From Chitinophagaceae bacterium (GTDB taxonomy: Bacteria; Bacteroidota; Bacteroidia; Chitinophagales; Chitinophagaceae): a stretch of DNA of 64,000 bases. Under the pieces are notes generated by a model that was not told the origin of the DNA, did not search any database, and was given only the letters and a program-made list of their open reading frames with translations. Every line of letters starts with the position of its first letter. The stretch's first letter is position 1. A program made the translations under genes and the position numbers. This document shows, one piece after another, positions 42,606-52,278 of the stretch. Location: the NCBI GenBank assembly GCA_024508725.1, contig JANINS010000004.1, positions 886,163 through 950,162 of the forward strand. The letters are read 5' to 3'.

Positions 42606-45131
42606 TTATGTGAACAACTCTGTTTGCGACTGCTGCTTGTCTTTCTGGGGTATCCACTCCATTTCAACAGACTTATTATGCTCTACCAGTTTGTTACCCA
42701 CAGCCTTCCAACCCATAACATCAACAAAATCAGTGATCTTAATTTTTTGTTCACGTTTCTGTGTGCCACGTCCCTGGCTTAGTAATAAAACCGGCTTTTC
42801 TTCTGTAGTAACGGCTTCCAGGCGATTATTATTTCCTTCTTTGATAAATAAAAATTTAATACGCAAGGTGGTGGTTTCGATCTTAAAGCGTTTCACATTG
42901 AACTGTTGCTTGTCGTTATCCAGATACACAGCAGTAATGATCTTCTCCGGATTAAACTTTTCTATCAACAACACTTTTTCAGGATCGAAACGTTGTGTTA
43001 ATTCCTGGTCGGTGATCTCGTAAGCACCTTCGTCGTACACCACAAGAATCCTGTCTTCCGGTTCGAAGCTACCGAGGTAAGAACCTTTTTCATCTGTATT
43101 AATTCTTCCGAAAGTATCATCGAACCAAAGCTTTCTTCCTGCTAAAGTGCTTCTGCCCTTTTCTTTAAATTTGACAGATTTAATCGGGTACTTCGTAACC
43201 TGGTTACCCATACTGCTTCTGCCTTTGATCTCCAGTTCTTCGAAGTAAAATTCGAATTCTTTATTACGAGCCGTACAGTTCGGACTGAGTACGACTTTCA
43301 CCACTTCAGCTTCTCCATTTGCATTGGCTGTGAAGTAATGCACTTTGGATTTTGCATCTCCTTTCGTGAGATCGTATTCCTTTTCTCTTGTAACACCGGT
43401 TACATTGAAACGTTTTGCATAGCTGGTTCCGGATGCACCGTCAACATAGATCATGTTGTAGGTGGTACGTTCATCATTCTTAGTAAAAACGGCTGCATGG
43501 ATGATGTCTTTACCAATGAACGTCTTCTCACCTACTTTCACCACTTTCATGATACCACGTTTGGTGAAGACGATGATGTCATCGATATCAGAACATTCAG
43601 TAACAAATTCATCTTTCTTGAGTGATGTTCCAATAAAACCTTCTGCCCTGTTCATGTACAACTTGGTGTTGGCAATGGCTACCTGTTGTACCTTGATGGT
43701 ATCGAAAAGCTTGATCTCGGTTTTACGTTCTCTTCCTTTACCGAATTTGGTTAGAAGATTATTGTAATAAGCAATAGCAAAATCAACAAGATTGGCCAAA
43801 TTATGCTTTACCTGTTTGATCTCAGCTTCTATGCCTTTGATCTGTGCATTGAGTTCATCAATATCTAACTTGTAAATTCTTCTTACAGGCTTTTCTGTTA
43901 ATTTAAGAATATCTTCTTTTGTAACAGGACGCTTAAGCTTTTTAGTGAATGGAACAAAGGCTTTATCGATCGCTGAGATCACTTTATCCCAAGTCTCGTG
44001 TTTCTTCTCGAGTTCCTTGTATATTTTTTCTTCGAAGAATATTTTTTCAAGAGAGGTATAATGCCACTTTTCTTCCAGCTCCCTGAGTTTTATCTCAAGT
44101 TCTTTCTGAAGCAGGTTCTTGGTATTGTCAACAGATTCCTTCAGCAATTCTGTTGCACCTAAGAATCGAGGTTTCTGATCAACAATTACACAGGCATTTG
44201 GTGAGATGCTAACCTCGCAATCTGTGAATGCATATAACGCATCAATGGCAATATCAGTCTGGATACCTGCAGCCAATTCTACCATGATCTCAACATCCTT
44301 CGCTGTAGCATCAGTTACTTTCTTCACCTTGATCTTGCCCTGGTCATTAGCTTTAACGATCGACTCCATTAAAGCAGTGGTTGTAACACCATAAGGCACA
44401 CTACGAATGACCAACGTTTTCTTATCAAGTTCTTCGATGATGGCACGAACACGAACCTTTCCTCCTCTTCTTCCGTCGTTGTAGTTGGAAACATCGATCA
44501 TTCCACCTGTCTGGAAATCGGGATATAATTCAAACTTCTTTCCTTTGAGATATTTTATTGAAGCATCGATGATCTCGCAGAAATTATGCGGTAAAATTTT
44601 GGTTGAAAGTCCAACCGCAATTCCATCTGCACCCTGTGCCAGCAATAAAGGAAACTTCATCGGCAGCACAACAGGTTCATTCTTTCTTCCATCGTAACTA
44701 AGCTGCCATTCGGTTGTCTTTGCGTTGAAAGCAACTTCCAAAGCAAACTTCGAGAGACGAGCTTCTATATAACGAGCAGCTGCAGCATCATCACCTGTTC
44801 TAACATCACCCCAGTTACCTTGTGTATCGATCAAAAGGTCTTTTTGACCCATGTTCACCAATGCATCACCAATTGATGCATCACCATGAGGATGGTATTG
44901 CATCGACTGACCAATAATGTTCGCTACTTTATTGTAACGACCATCATCCATCTCTTTCATGGCATGCAAAATTCTTCGCTGCACTGGCTTTAATCCATCT
45001 TCCATTGCAGGCACAGCTCTCTCCAGGATCACATAAGAAGCATAATCAAGGAACCAATGTTTGTATTGACCTTGTAAACCGCTTTCATTTTCGTGAACGT
45101 AATTATCTTTTTCTTTCGCCATTGTATTCAA
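42606..45131 (-). CDS. parC: DNA topoisomerase IV subunit A
   Basis: 841 residues (Met at 45122 is an alternative start). The catalytic Tyr121 lies in AAAARYIEARLSK. GyrA/ParC core signatures are LKPVQRRILHAMKEM and YHPHGDASIGDALVNMGQ. The C-terminal domain lacks the GyrA-box that marks gyrase. Pairs with ParE (47035) to unlink replicated chromosomes. parC and parE are usually close; here three unrelated genes lie between them. Confidence 0.93.
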   Translation of the reverse strand: MNTMAKEKDNYVHENESGLQGQYKHWFLDYASYVILERAVPAMEDGLKPVQRRILHAMKEMDDGRYNKVANIIGQSMQYHPHGDASIGDALVNMGQKDLLIDTQGNWGDVRTGDDAAAARYIEARLSKFALEVAFNAKTTEWQLSYDGRKNEPVVLPMKFPLLLAQGADGIAVGLSTKILPHNFCEIIDASIKYLKGKKFELYPDFQTGGMIDVSNYNDGRRGGKVRVRAIIEELDKKTLVIRSVPYGVTTTALMESIVKANDQGKIKVKKVTDATAKDVEIMVELAAGIQTDIAIDALYAFTDCEVSISPNACVIVDQKPRFLGATELLKESVDNTKNLLQKELEIKLRELEEKWHYTSLEKIFFEEKIYKELEKKHETWDKVISAIDKAFVPFTKKLKRPVTKEDILKLTEKPVRRIYKLDIDELNAQIKGIEAEIKQVKHNLANLVDFAIAYYNNLLTKFGKGRERKTEIKLFDTIKVQQVAIANTKLYMNRAEGFIGTSLKKDEFVTECSDIDDIIVFTKRGIMKVVKVGEKTFIGKDIIHAAVFTKNDERTTYNMIYVDGASGTSYAKRFNVTGVTREKEYDLTKGDAKSKVHYFTANANGEAEVVKVVLSPNCTARNKEFEFYFEELEIKGRSSMGNQVTKYPIKSVKFKEKGRSTLAGRKLWFDDTFGRINTDEKGSYLGSFEPEDRILVVYDEGAYEITDQELTQRFDPEKVLLIEKFNPEKIITAVYLDNDKQQFNVKRFKIETTTLRIKFLFIKEGNNNRLEAVTTEEKPVLLLSQGRGTQKREQKIKITDFVDVMGWKAVGNKLVEHNKSVEMEWIPQKDKQQSQTELFT

Positions 45132-45307
45132 ACGTTTCGCAGCTATGCTGCTCTTTAACGATTTTGTTGTATCCCTTCTACTAACGTTTCGCAGCTATGC
45201 TGCTTCCTGAATCTACAGATTGATATTATTAACTCCAGAGGAGTGAAACGTTAGTAGCTATCATTAGCGAGATGTAAAGAGCCTCATAGAGGCGAAACAT
45301 CTCGTCA
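45131..45307. repeat. Cluster of REP-like hairpins next to the REP-associated transposase
   Basis: Four units: 45131-45152 (AACGTTTCGCAGCTATGCTGC), 45178-45205 (CTACTAACGTTTCGCAGCT...), 45232-45257 inverted (ACTCCAGAGGAGTGAAACG, TTAGTAG) and 45278-45307 (AGCCTCATAGAGGCGAAAC). Each has a short perfect hairpin (GCAGC/GCTGC, CTCC/GGAG, GCCTC/GAGGC) next to a GTTTCG/CGAAAC-type motif. Confidence 0.85.
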
Positions 45308-45757
45308 ATAGAATTCAAATAAATATTCTTCTTTATAATCTATGCCGAACTTATTTAGAAATTCAATGTATTCTTCTCTGAATGTTCTTTTCTTATGATG
45401 AATTGGTTGATTGGAGATGTACATTGCAACCTCTTGTAATTGTGACTTTGCATACGAAAAAGCACCAAACCCTTTTTGCCATGAAAATGTATTGACAAAG
45501 TTCTGCTTTATGAATGATGTTGAATTTGATTTTACATCACGTACTAAATCAGATATATTGATATCAGGCTGAATGCTTATCAACAAATGCACATGATCGG
45601 GCATACAATGAATCGCCAATAACTTCTGACCTTTATTTTGAACAATACCAGTTATATACTGCTGTAATCTTTCACGGAATTCTTCACCGATAAAATGTTG
45701 TCTGCCGTGAACAGCAAAAACGATTTGGATGTAAATCTGTGAATACGTATTAGGCAT
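45305..45757 (-). CDS. REP-associated tyrosine transposase (RAYT, IS200-like Y1)
   Basis: 150 residues from MPNTYSQIYIQIVFAVHGR. The Y1 transposase HUH-type motif is HCMPDHVHLLISI, and the catalytic Tyr lies in a helix such as EVAMYISNQPIHH. The ATG overlaps the preceding gene's stop by 8 bp, so it is coupled to the DUF1835 gene. RAYTs are single-copy domesticated transposases linked to REP hairpins; four REP-like units lie directly 3' of it. Confidence 0.92.
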   Translation of the reverse strand: MPNTYSQIYIQIVFAVHGRQHFIGEEFRERLQQYITGIVQNKGQKLLAIHCMPDHVHLLISIQPDINISDLVRDVKSNSTSFIKQNFVNTFSWQKGFGAFSYAKSQLQEVAMYISNQPIHHKKRTFREEYIEFLNKFGIDYKEEYLFEFY

Positions 45758-46604
45758 TAAGATTTTCTGTTTCGTTTTCTTTTGTTTCCACTGATGCAAC
45801 ACCAGCCAACTTCACTTGTACTTCCTTCCATCCTGCTTTTGACCAGTCACCCTGGATTTCGATCTTACCTTCTTCAGCCAGCTTTCTCATTCTCCATGCA
45901 AGAAATACATCACCGGTTTTGATCTTCATCTTGCCAAACATATTTGTGAACACTTTGTTCAGCTTTTGCCATTCACCAGTAATCGCAGAGAGAACATCTT
46001 TATCATAGAAGTTTTCTTCTTTGCTAACGATCTTCTTTCCTCCTTCCAGAATTCTTACAAATGCATTTTCATTGCAGAGTTTCTTCCATTCATCAGGATC
46101 CACTTCAAACTCACTTAATGTTATTGGTCTTGCCAACTTCTTGGCTTTAAGAATTTCCTTTGGAAGAATCTCATGAATCGCTGTTGGATAATACAAGCTT
46201 CCTTTCTCATTCAGGAATGGAAGATTATTCAGGTACAGAACAAATATTCTTCCCTGGTAATCTTTCAACTGGCTCATCAGCCAATAATAACCACAAACGT
46301 CGTGTTGGTTTTGTCCCATCCACAACCAAACATCTTCTGTACCTTCATCCAGCTTCTGTTTAAGATTATGCAAAGCCATTTTATCATCCACCATATCAAG
46401 CTGTTCCATATAAGGTGAAAGCTCAAGTAATGATTTCCACCAATCTCTTCTCTCCTGCCATCCTTCAGGTGAATTTAAATTCCCCAACGGACCAACAGCG
46501 TAATCATCTTTGATCTCCACAATATCACCAGCAAGGCTATCATCTAATTCTATTGCCTTGTTCAGTATATCTATATCAGCTTGTTGAAAAACTATGTGAA
46601 TCAT
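45750..46604 (-). CDS. DUF1835-domain protein (DUF3658-like C-terminus)
   Basis: 284 residues from MIHIVFQQADIDIL; a longer reading to 46700 passes through heptamer DNA and is unlikely. The N-terminal DUF1835 region is MIHIVFQQADIDILNKAIEL ... VEIKDDYAVGPLGNL, with a middle VWLWMGQNQHDVCGYYWLMSQL (a WxG-type motif of the family), and a C-terminal region with CNENAFVRILEGG and TGDVFLAWRMRKLAEEGKIEIQG. Function of the family is unknown. Confidence 0.87.
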   Translation of the reverse strand: MIHIVFQQADIDILNKAIELDDSLAGDIVEIKDDYAVGPLGNLNSPEGWQERRDWWKSLLELSPYMEQLDMVDDKMALHNLKQKLDEGTEDVWLWMGQNQHDVCGYYWLMSQLKDYQGRIFVLYLNNLPFLNEKGSLYYPTAIHEILPKEILKAKKLARPITLSEFEVDPDEWKKLCNENAFVRILEGGKKIVSKEENFYDKDVLSAITGEWQKLNKVFTNMFGKMKIKTGDVFLAWRMRKLAEEGKIEIQGDWSKAGWKEVQVKLAGVASVETKENETENLNA

Positions 46605-46609
46605 TATTA

Positions 46610-46644
46610 AATTAAAAATTAAGAATGAATAATTAAGAATTTGA
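46610..46644. repeat. Heptamer array (AATTAAR)x5, left of the four-helix-bundle gene
   Basis: Units AATTAAA, AATTAAG, AATGAAT, AATTAAG, AATTTGA in contiguous 7-bp steps. Confidence 0.8.
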
Positions 46645-46998
46645 TTTGTCTCCCTTTGATGAGTTAAGAATGGATGTAAGAATACGTATAATCTCTTCAC
46701 AATCGTCTAATAAAGAAGTTCCTAACTTACCTTCAATCAAATTCGTCTCTTTCATCAATTTTAACCAGTACCTGGTTTCTCGGGCTTCTTTGTAAGCGAT
46801 TTGAAGCTTATTAATAAAATCCTTTCGGGAAGCAGCTCCAACAGCTTCTTCGATATTAGCACCTATAGAAGTTCCACTATTCAATAATTGCAAACATAAA
46901 TCTCGTTCAACTTTCTGTTCTCTTAAATATTGAAAAGTTTTCACTATTCGGATGCTAAACAGAAATGATTTATCAAGAATTACGTTTCCTTCTTTCAT
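46633..46998 (-). CDS. Four-helix-bundle protein (23S rRNA intervening-sequence-like)
   Basis: 121 residues from the ATG at 46998 (a TTG 3 bp earlier is weaker). Family pattern: SIRIVKTFQYLREQKVERDL, LLNSGTSIGANIEEAVGAASRKDF, KLQIAYKEARETRYWLKLMKETNL. The fold resembles proteins encoded in 23S rRNA intervening sequences and the Avd accessory protein of diversity-generating retroelements. Its role here is unknown. The gene lies between inverted 7-bp arrays and separates parE from DUF1835, suggesting a self-contained inserted unit. Confidence 0.88.
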   Translation of the reverse strand: MKEGNVILDKSFLFSIRIVKTFQYLREQKVERDLCLQLLNSGTSIGANIEEAVGAASRKDFINKLQIAYKEARETRYWLKLMKETNLIEGKLGTSLLDDCEEIIRILTSILNSSKGDKSNS

Positions 46999-47005
46999 CA
47001 ACGTC

Positions 47006-47040
47006 TATAATTGTTAATTACTAATTTTTAATTCTTAATT
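47006..47040. repeat. Heptamer array (NNTAATT)x5, right of the four-helix-bundle gene
   Basis: Units TATAATT, GTTAATT, ACTAATT, TTTAATT, CTTAATT in contiguous 7-bp steps, the reverse orientation of the left array. They overlap the parE stop region. Confidence 0.8.
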
Positions 47041-48927
47041 CGCTCCTTCTTCAACCAGATCCAACTCCACCTTCAAATTATTAATAATAAACTCCTGTCT
47101 CTCCATCGTATTCTTACCCATGTAATATTCCAACACATCCTGGATGTGTGTCTCTGGCATTAACATAACAGGCTGTCTACGCATTTCTTCTCCAATAAAT
47201 CTTCCGAATTCATCAGGAGAAATCTCGCCCAAACCTTTGAATCGTGTGATCTCAGGTTTAGCTCCTAATTTCTTAATTGCTGCCTGCTTTTCTGTTTCAT
47301 TATAACAATAGATCGTTTCCTGCTTGTTTCTCACACGGAACAATGGTGTTTCTAAAATGTACACATGTCCATGCTTTACCAAGTCAGGAAAGAATTGGAG
47401 AAAGAACGTCATCATCAGTAAACGAATGTGCATTCCATCTACGTCGGCGTCGGTTGCAATTACGATGTTGTTATAACGCAATCCTTCCAAACCATCTTCA
47501 ATATTCAAAGCATGTTGTAAAAGATTGAACTCTTCGTTCTCATACACCACTTTCTTCGTCAGTCCAAAACAGTTCAGCGGCTTACCACGAAGACTGAATA
47601 CGGCCTGTGTATCTACGTTTCTCGCTTTAGTAATTGAACCTGATGCTGAGTCTCCCTCAGTTATAAATAAAGTACTCTGTTGTTGAAGCGAAATGAACTG
47701 TTCTTTATTTTTTGCAGGCGGTTCGTCGTTCAAATGCACCCGACAATCTCTCAGCTTCTTATTGTGAAGGTTTGCTTTCTTGGCTCGTTCATTCGCCAGT
47801 TTCTTAATTCCAGCTAACTCTTTTCTTTCTCTTTCACTCTGCTCTATTCTTTTCTTCAATGCATCTGCAACTGCTACATTGCGATGAAGGAAGTTATCCA
47901 GCTCTTTCGCCAAAAACTCAAGCACAAAATTCTTCATACTCGGACCACCTTCATACACTGTTTGAGAGCCAAGTTTTGTCTTTGTCTGGCTTTCAAACAC
48001 AGGCTCCTGAACCCTTACTGATACAGCAGCAACAATACTTGTCCTAATATCGGAAGCTTCGTAATCTTTCTTATAAAAATCACGGATCACCTTTACATAA
48101 GCCTCACGAAAAGCCTGCTGGTGTGTTCCACCTTGTGTAGTGTATTGACCGTTAACAAAAGAGAAAATGTCCTCACCATAATCGTTGTTATGGCTCATTG
48201 CCACTTCAATATCTTCACCTTTCAGATAGATGATTGGATAACGAAGTTCATCAGCATTACTCTTACGTTGCAAAAGATCAAGCAATCCGTTCTTGCTCAC
48301 AAATTTCTTTCCGTTCAACGTAATTATCAACCCTGCATTCAGGTAACAATAGTTCCAGAGTTGTTCTTCGATGTATTCCGGGCGAAAATTAAAATTCTTG
48401 AACACAGTGTTATCCGGAATGAACGTCACCATCGTTCCATTAGATTCACCGCTCTTGGTTTCTTTATGTTCCTTCACCAACACGCCACGTTCGAACTCTG
48501 CAGCTTTCATTTTTCCTTCACGAAAGCTTTCCACTTTAAAGTAATCGCTCAACGCATTCACAGCTTTGGTACCCACACCATTCAAACCAACACTCTTCTG
48601 AAAAGCTTTGCTATCATACTTCGCACCGGTGTTAATCTTGCTCACTACATCCACCACTTTCCCCAACGGAATTCCACGACCGTAATCACGAATCGTTACA
48701 GATTTATTTTCGATCGTTATCTCTACCTGTTTACCATAACCCATCGTGTGCTCATCAATACAGTTATCGATCACTTCTTTGATCAACACATAAATCCCAT
48801 CGTCTGGTGCAGAGCCATCTCCCAGCTTACCAATGTACATCCCGGGACGTAAACGAATGTGTTCACGCCAATCGAGGCTCTTGATACTGTCTTCCGTGTA
48901 ATCAAACATATTTTTAGTCTCAGCCAT
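47035..48927 (-). CDS. parE: DNA topoisomerase IV subunit B
   Basis: 630 residues. The GHKL ATPase region includes [42 protein letters not shown] and [14 protein letters not shown]. The TOPRIM region is [12 protein letters not shown] with the metal-binding [12 protein letters not shown]. Together with ParC it decatenates daughter chromosomes. GyrB is excluded by length and lack of its insertion, with moderate confidence. A 301-bp gap precedes it. Confidence 0.94.
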   Translation of the reverse strand: MAETKNMFDYTEDSIKSLDWREHIRLRPGMYIGKLGDGSAPDDGIYVLIKEVIDNCIDEHTMGYGKQVEITIENKSVTIRDYGRGIPLGKVVDVVSKINTGAKYDSKAFQKSVGLNGVGTKAVNALSDYFKVESFREGKMKAAEFERGVLVKEHKETKSGESNGTMVTFIPDNTVFKNFNFRPEYIEEQLWNYCYLNAGLIITLNGKKFVSKNGLLDLLQRKSNADELRYPIIYLKGEDIEVAMSHNNDYGEDIFSFVNGQYTTQGGTHQQAFREAYVKVIRDFYKKDYEASDIRTSIVAAVSVRVQEPVFESQTKTKLGSQTVYEGGPSMKNFVLEFLAKELDNFLHRNVAVADALKKRIEQSERERKELAGIKKLANERAKKANLHNKKLRDCRVHLNDEPPAKNKEQFISLQQQSTLFITEGDSASGSITKARNVDTQAVFSLRGKPLNCFGLTKKVVYENEEFNLLQHALNIEDGLEGLRYNNIVIATDADVDGMHIRLLMMTFFLQFFPDLVKHGHVYILETPLFRVRNKQETIYCYNETEKQAAIKKLGAKPEITRFKGLGEISPDEFGRFIGEEMRRQPVMLMPETHIQDVLEYYMGKNTMERQEFIINNLKVELDLVEEGAN

Positions 48928-48934
48928 ATATTAA

Positions 48935-48962
48935 AGTCAAAAGTGAAAAGTCAAAAGTCAAA
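48935..48962. repeat. Heptamer array (AGTCAAA)x4
   Basis: Units AGTCAAA, AGTGAAA, AGTCAAA, AGTCAAA, contiguous, just upstream of parE. Confidence 0.85.
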
Positions 48963-48990
48963 ATGCCTGACAAGAGACTTGATTTATTTT

Positions 48991-49044
48991 ATTGAGTCAG
49001 CTGCAGTACAAACTTCATCGTTCCTTGCGTCGCACGCTTGTACT
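48991..49044 (-). repeat. GCGACGC-core intergenic repeat, copy 9
   Basis: Minus strand: AGTACAAGCGTGCGACGCAAG, then AACGATGAAGTTTGTAC and CTGCAGCTGACT. Its AAGGAACGATG part also links it to the divergent element at 31574. Confidence 0.85.
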
Positions 49045-49228
49045 GTATAACTCTTTGCAGCTTAGCCACCTTTGCGGCTTGGCGTGAAATTTTCAGTACC
49101 GACAAATGTAAAGTTTACTGCAGCCCTGCAAGATTTGAGTTTTTGACAAAGTCTGCAAATGTGTGGAAAAAAACACTGTAAGGAAATCTTAACTACCAAA
49201 CCGCTAAATACCAGCTACTTTTGAAGTC

Positions 49229-49744
49229 TTGAAAACAGTCGAACTCCATACAGATCTTGCTTTTATTGAGGCTTATGCCGTTGAAAAACAGGCGGAAAAC
49301 GATCAATTTCGGTCTTTTCTGGCTACTCATGACGATGAAGAGATCGATGCTGTGGTACATGAACTTGACAAAGAAATCTCCCCACAGGTGAGTTGTACAG
49401 ATTGCGGCAATTGCTGTAAAAGCCTGATGGTAAACATCAACGAAAGCGAAGCTGATAATCTTTCTGAACATCTTCAAATCAGCCGTGAAAATTTCGATAA
49501 TAAATACCTGGAGAAAGGCAGCAATGGATTGATGATATTGAACTGCATTCCATGTCATTTTTTGTCGGATAATAAATGTACCGTTTACGAATACCGTTTT
49601 GAAGGCTGTAAAGAATTTCCTGCTTTGCATTTACCGCATTTTAAAAGAAGAGCTTTCACCACTTTCATGCACTACGACCGCTGTCCGATCATATTTAATG
49701 TTGTTGAACGATTGAAACAGGAGTTGCATTTTCATAATGCATAA
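49229..49744 (+). CDS. YkgJ-family cysteine-cluster protein
   Basis: 171 residues; starts at TTG (49229), because no ATG in frame precedes the conserved region. The Cys cluster is CTDCGNCCKSLMVNI, followed by CIPCHFLSDNKCTVYEYRFEGCKEFP, as in UPF0153/YkgJ proteins, which are thought to bind zinc or an iron-sulfur centre. The C-terminal FMHYDRCPIIFNVVERLK fits the family. Function unknown. The next gene starts 9 bp later. Confidence 0.88.
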   Translation: MKTVELHTDLAFIEAYAVEKQAENDQFRSFLATHDDEEIDAVVHELDKEISPQVSCTDCGNCCKSLMVNINESEADNLSEHLQISRENFDNKYLEKGSNGLMILNCIPCHFLSDNKCTVYEYRFEGCKEFPALHLPHFKRRAFTTFMHYDRCPIIFNVVERLKQELHFHNA

Positions 49745-49753
49745 CTTCAACCA

Positions 49754-50806
49754 ATGAAGTGCATTTTCGCCTTATATACCTTCTTATCTCTATTTACTTT
49801 TTATACTTCTTCTGCACAAAAACTTCCTTCTCTTCAAATATTGCAGGACAGCATCAAATCTTCTTTCAGAGGTTTGTCTGTTCCTTCTGATGATGTTGTT
49901 TGGGTTAGTGGAAGTAATGGAACGGTTGGCAGATCAACTAATGCCGGCAAAACGTGGAAATGGATGATCGTTCCTGGTTTTGAGAAAAGAGATTTCAGGG
50001 ATATTGAAGGCTTTGATTCTTTAACAGCGATCATCATGGCTGTTGATAATCCTGCTGATATTTTGAAAACTACAGACGGTGGTAAAAGCTGGAAAGTTGT
50101 TTTTCATAAAGAGCAGGAAGGAATGTTTTTAGATGCAATGGATTTTAAAGAGGATAAAGGAATATGTATCGGAGATCCGTTACCAGATAAGGATGGAAAA
50201 AATGGCTTCTTTGTAATTTATACTAATAACAGAGGCGACGATTGGTGGATTGAAAATGTTCCTCCAACTTCATCTGAAGGTGAAGCTATCTTCGCAGGAA
50301 GTGGAAGCAATATTGCACTTCTAAAAGAGCGATCAATTAAAGCAGCATTTATTACTGGTGGAGCTACCTCAAATCTTCACTTTATTTATTCCAACAGGAA
50401 AATTTCTTACAGTGTTAATATTCCAATTATTCAACACAAAGCTTCAGCTGGTTCTTTTTCGATGTGTTCTAACAGCTCAAAGAACTTTTATATCACAGGT
50501 GGTGACTACATAGAATATTGGAAAGACTCAGGCAATGTTATTTACACTACCAATGCAGGAAAAACCTGGAAACGTTCATCCGTTCATGGATATAGAAGCT
50601 GCATCATTCAAGCTGATAAGAAAACATTCATAACCTGTGGCACCAACGGAGTTGACATTAGCTTTGATGGATGTAAAACATGGAAATTGATCCATGGCGA
50701 TGGTGCAAAAGGTAAAGACGGCTTTAATGTATGTGCAAAAAGTAAAACGGGAAAAACAGTGTATTTTGCAGGTAACGGAAGAATTGGAAAATTGATTTAC
50801 CCCTGA
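49754..50806 (+). CDS. Exported Asp-box (BNR-like) beta-propeller protein
   Basis: 350 residues: signal peptide (MKCIFALYTFLSLFTFYTSSA), then Asp-box motifs STNAGKTW, TTDGGKSW and TTNAGKTW on propeller blades, plus SFDGCKTW. This resembles sialidase or Ycf48-type photosystem assembly propellers, but the catalytic residues of sialidases are not evident, so a binding role is likely. It ends with an ATGA overlap into the membrane protein gene. Confidence 0.85.
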   Translation: MKCIFALYTFLSLFTFYTSSAQKLPSLQILQDSIKSSFRGLSVPSDDVVWVSGSNGTVGRSTNAGKTWKWMIVPGFEKRDFRDIEGFDSLTAIIMAVDNPADILKTTDGGKSWKVVFHKEQEGMFLDAMDFKEDKGICIGDPLPDKDGKNGFFVIYTNNRGDDWWIENVPPTSSEGEAIFAGSGSNIALLKERSIKAAFITGGATSNLHFIYSNRKISYSVNIPIIQHKASAGSFSMCSNSSKNFYITGGDYIEYWKDSGNVIYTTNAGKTWKRSSVHGYRSCIIQADKKTFITCGTNGVDISFDGCKTWKLIHGDGAKGKDGFNVCAKSKTGKTVYFAGNGRIGKLIYP

Positions 50807-52278
50807 TGATATCAAATCTTAAATCCTTTTGGAAACAATACTTGTTAATAGCCATTGTTTTTTGTGCTGTAGTCAGTATCAACTTTGCCAAACCATTCGG
50901 ATTCTTTAGAGAAAGCAATCCTGCATTGGTAGCAATTACTGCAAGTTACTGGAATAAAAATCCTGACATAAGAAAGCAACACATTCCATTATACTCGTAT
51001 TCGTTTCAAAAAGATCAGCCGCCATCTACTCAATTCGATAACACCATAACAACTTTTGGTTATGCATGGTTTGCTGTTCCATATTACTTTCTTAAACTCA
51101 CTTACAATGAACCAGGTCCAATCGGACTGAGGATATTTTCTTTATGCTGGCTTTTATTCACTGCTATTGCCATTTATAAACTTGTTTCATTGCTAGGTTT
51201 AGGAAAATCAAATAGCCGTTTTATTAATTTTCTTACGATCGCTTTTTATTTACTCAGCCCTGTTGTAATGTGGTACCAGGTGAATGGCTACGTACATGAA
51301 ACAGCTGTGCTCCCACTTTATTATTTAAGCTGGTATTTTTTTCTAAGATTCATTAAAGAAGAAAAGACGAAATGGTTATGGTGGACGGCATTTTTTATCT
51401 TACTGGGAATTCAGTTTGACTGGTTGCCTTTTTTCCAGGGAGTTGTAATGAGTATTTATTTGTTGTTCAACAAAAAAAGATCATTTTCAAAATGGGTATT
51501 TCTCTTACCGGGAACTGCTGTGTTGTTGGGAGTTGCTTATATTTTCTATCACTATACATCATGGTCTTCTGTAACAGATTATGTTCAGTTCATGAAATGG
51601 AAATTCGGATCCAGAACCGTAGGTGAACAAGGTCCCTCCTATATTTCATTTTTGCCACCATCATTCAACATTGCATTTTTTTATGTGTTGAGTTATGGTG
51701 TTTTGTTGATTTTTTCTATGATCGCATTATTCAGAAAGAAGTTACCTACAATTGTTTGGCTGATGATCATTACAGCTATTCTCCATCATATTGTATTCTG
51801 GGGTTTCTCTTCTGAACATGATTATGCAGCACTTAAAATGTCTTTCCCTTTGGCTTTTGCCGCTTCATTACTAATTAGCGATCTAAAAAAGAGATACTAC
51901 AGTTTTGCAACCATAGCGATCATCGTTTTTGCAATTGGACAATATTACCTTTTGCATAATGTTTCGTATCGTAAAGGAATGCATGCGGATGATGACTTTT
52001 TATACAAAGCAGGAACTGCAGTTAAACATTATGCTGCAGATGAATTGATCTATGTTGAAACAAATGGAATACATTTTCCGCAGGTAGAATTCTATGCCGG
52101 ACGACCATATATTGCTGTTGAGTCATTCGAAGAAGCGAAGGAAAAGTTCAGGAATTTGCATGCAAATAGATCAGCCAGGTTTATACGTATACCGATATAT
52201 GATAATCAACATACAAATGTTCTCTGGGAGAGTTATGATCTGAACGCACAAGTGAGTGACACAACAAAAGTTCAATAG
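50806..52278 (+). CDS. Polytopic membrane protein, possible GT-C glycosyltransferase
   Basis: 490 residues with about 9-11 membrane segments after a short N-terminal helix (YLLIAIVFCAVVSINFA). The early loop has NPALVAITASYWNKN and a WYQVNGYVHETAVLPLY segment, with a soluble C-terminal domain (about 400-490). This is the general plan of ArnT/PMT-like GT-C enzymes, but I see no definitive motif. The last codons (AQVSDTTKVQ) lie inside a dispersed-repeat copy. Confidence 0.7.
   Translation: MISNLKSFWKQYLLIAIVFCAVVSINFAKPFGFFRESNPALVAITASYWNKNPDIRKQHIPLYSYSFQKDQPPSTQFDNTITTFGYAWFAVPYYFLKLTYNEPGPIGLRIFSLCWLLFTAIAIYKLVSLLGLGKSNSRFINFLTIAFYLLSPVVMWYQVNGYVHETAVLPLYYLSWYFFLRFIKEEKTKWLWWTAFFILLGIQFDWLPFFQGVVMSIYLLFNKKRSFSKWVFLLPGTAVLLGVAYIFYHYTSWSSVTDYVQFMKWKFGSRTVGEQGPSYISFLPPSFNIAFFYVLSYGVLLIFSMIALFRKKLPTIVWLMIITAILHHIVFWGFSSEHDYAALKMSFPLAFAASLLISDLKKRYYSFATIAIIVFAIGQYYLLHNVSYRKGMHADDDFLYKAGTAVKHYAADELIYVETNGIHFPQVEFYAGRPYIAVESFEEAKEKFRNLHANRSARFIRIPIYDNQHTNVLWESYDLNAQVSDTTKVQ

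Larger units (their letters stand above)
48928..49228. other. Intergenic region with repeats, no gene seen
   Basis: It holds a heptamer array (48935-48962) and a copy of the dispersed repeat (48991-49044). It lies upstream of both divergent genes, parE and the YkgJ-type gene, so their promoters must be here; I see no clear TAnnTTTG box. Confidence 0.6.

Noticed and set aside
48121-48852. Long plus-strand open frame opposite parE
   Set aside because: Entirely within parE, no recognisable domain; shadow of a conserved gene.
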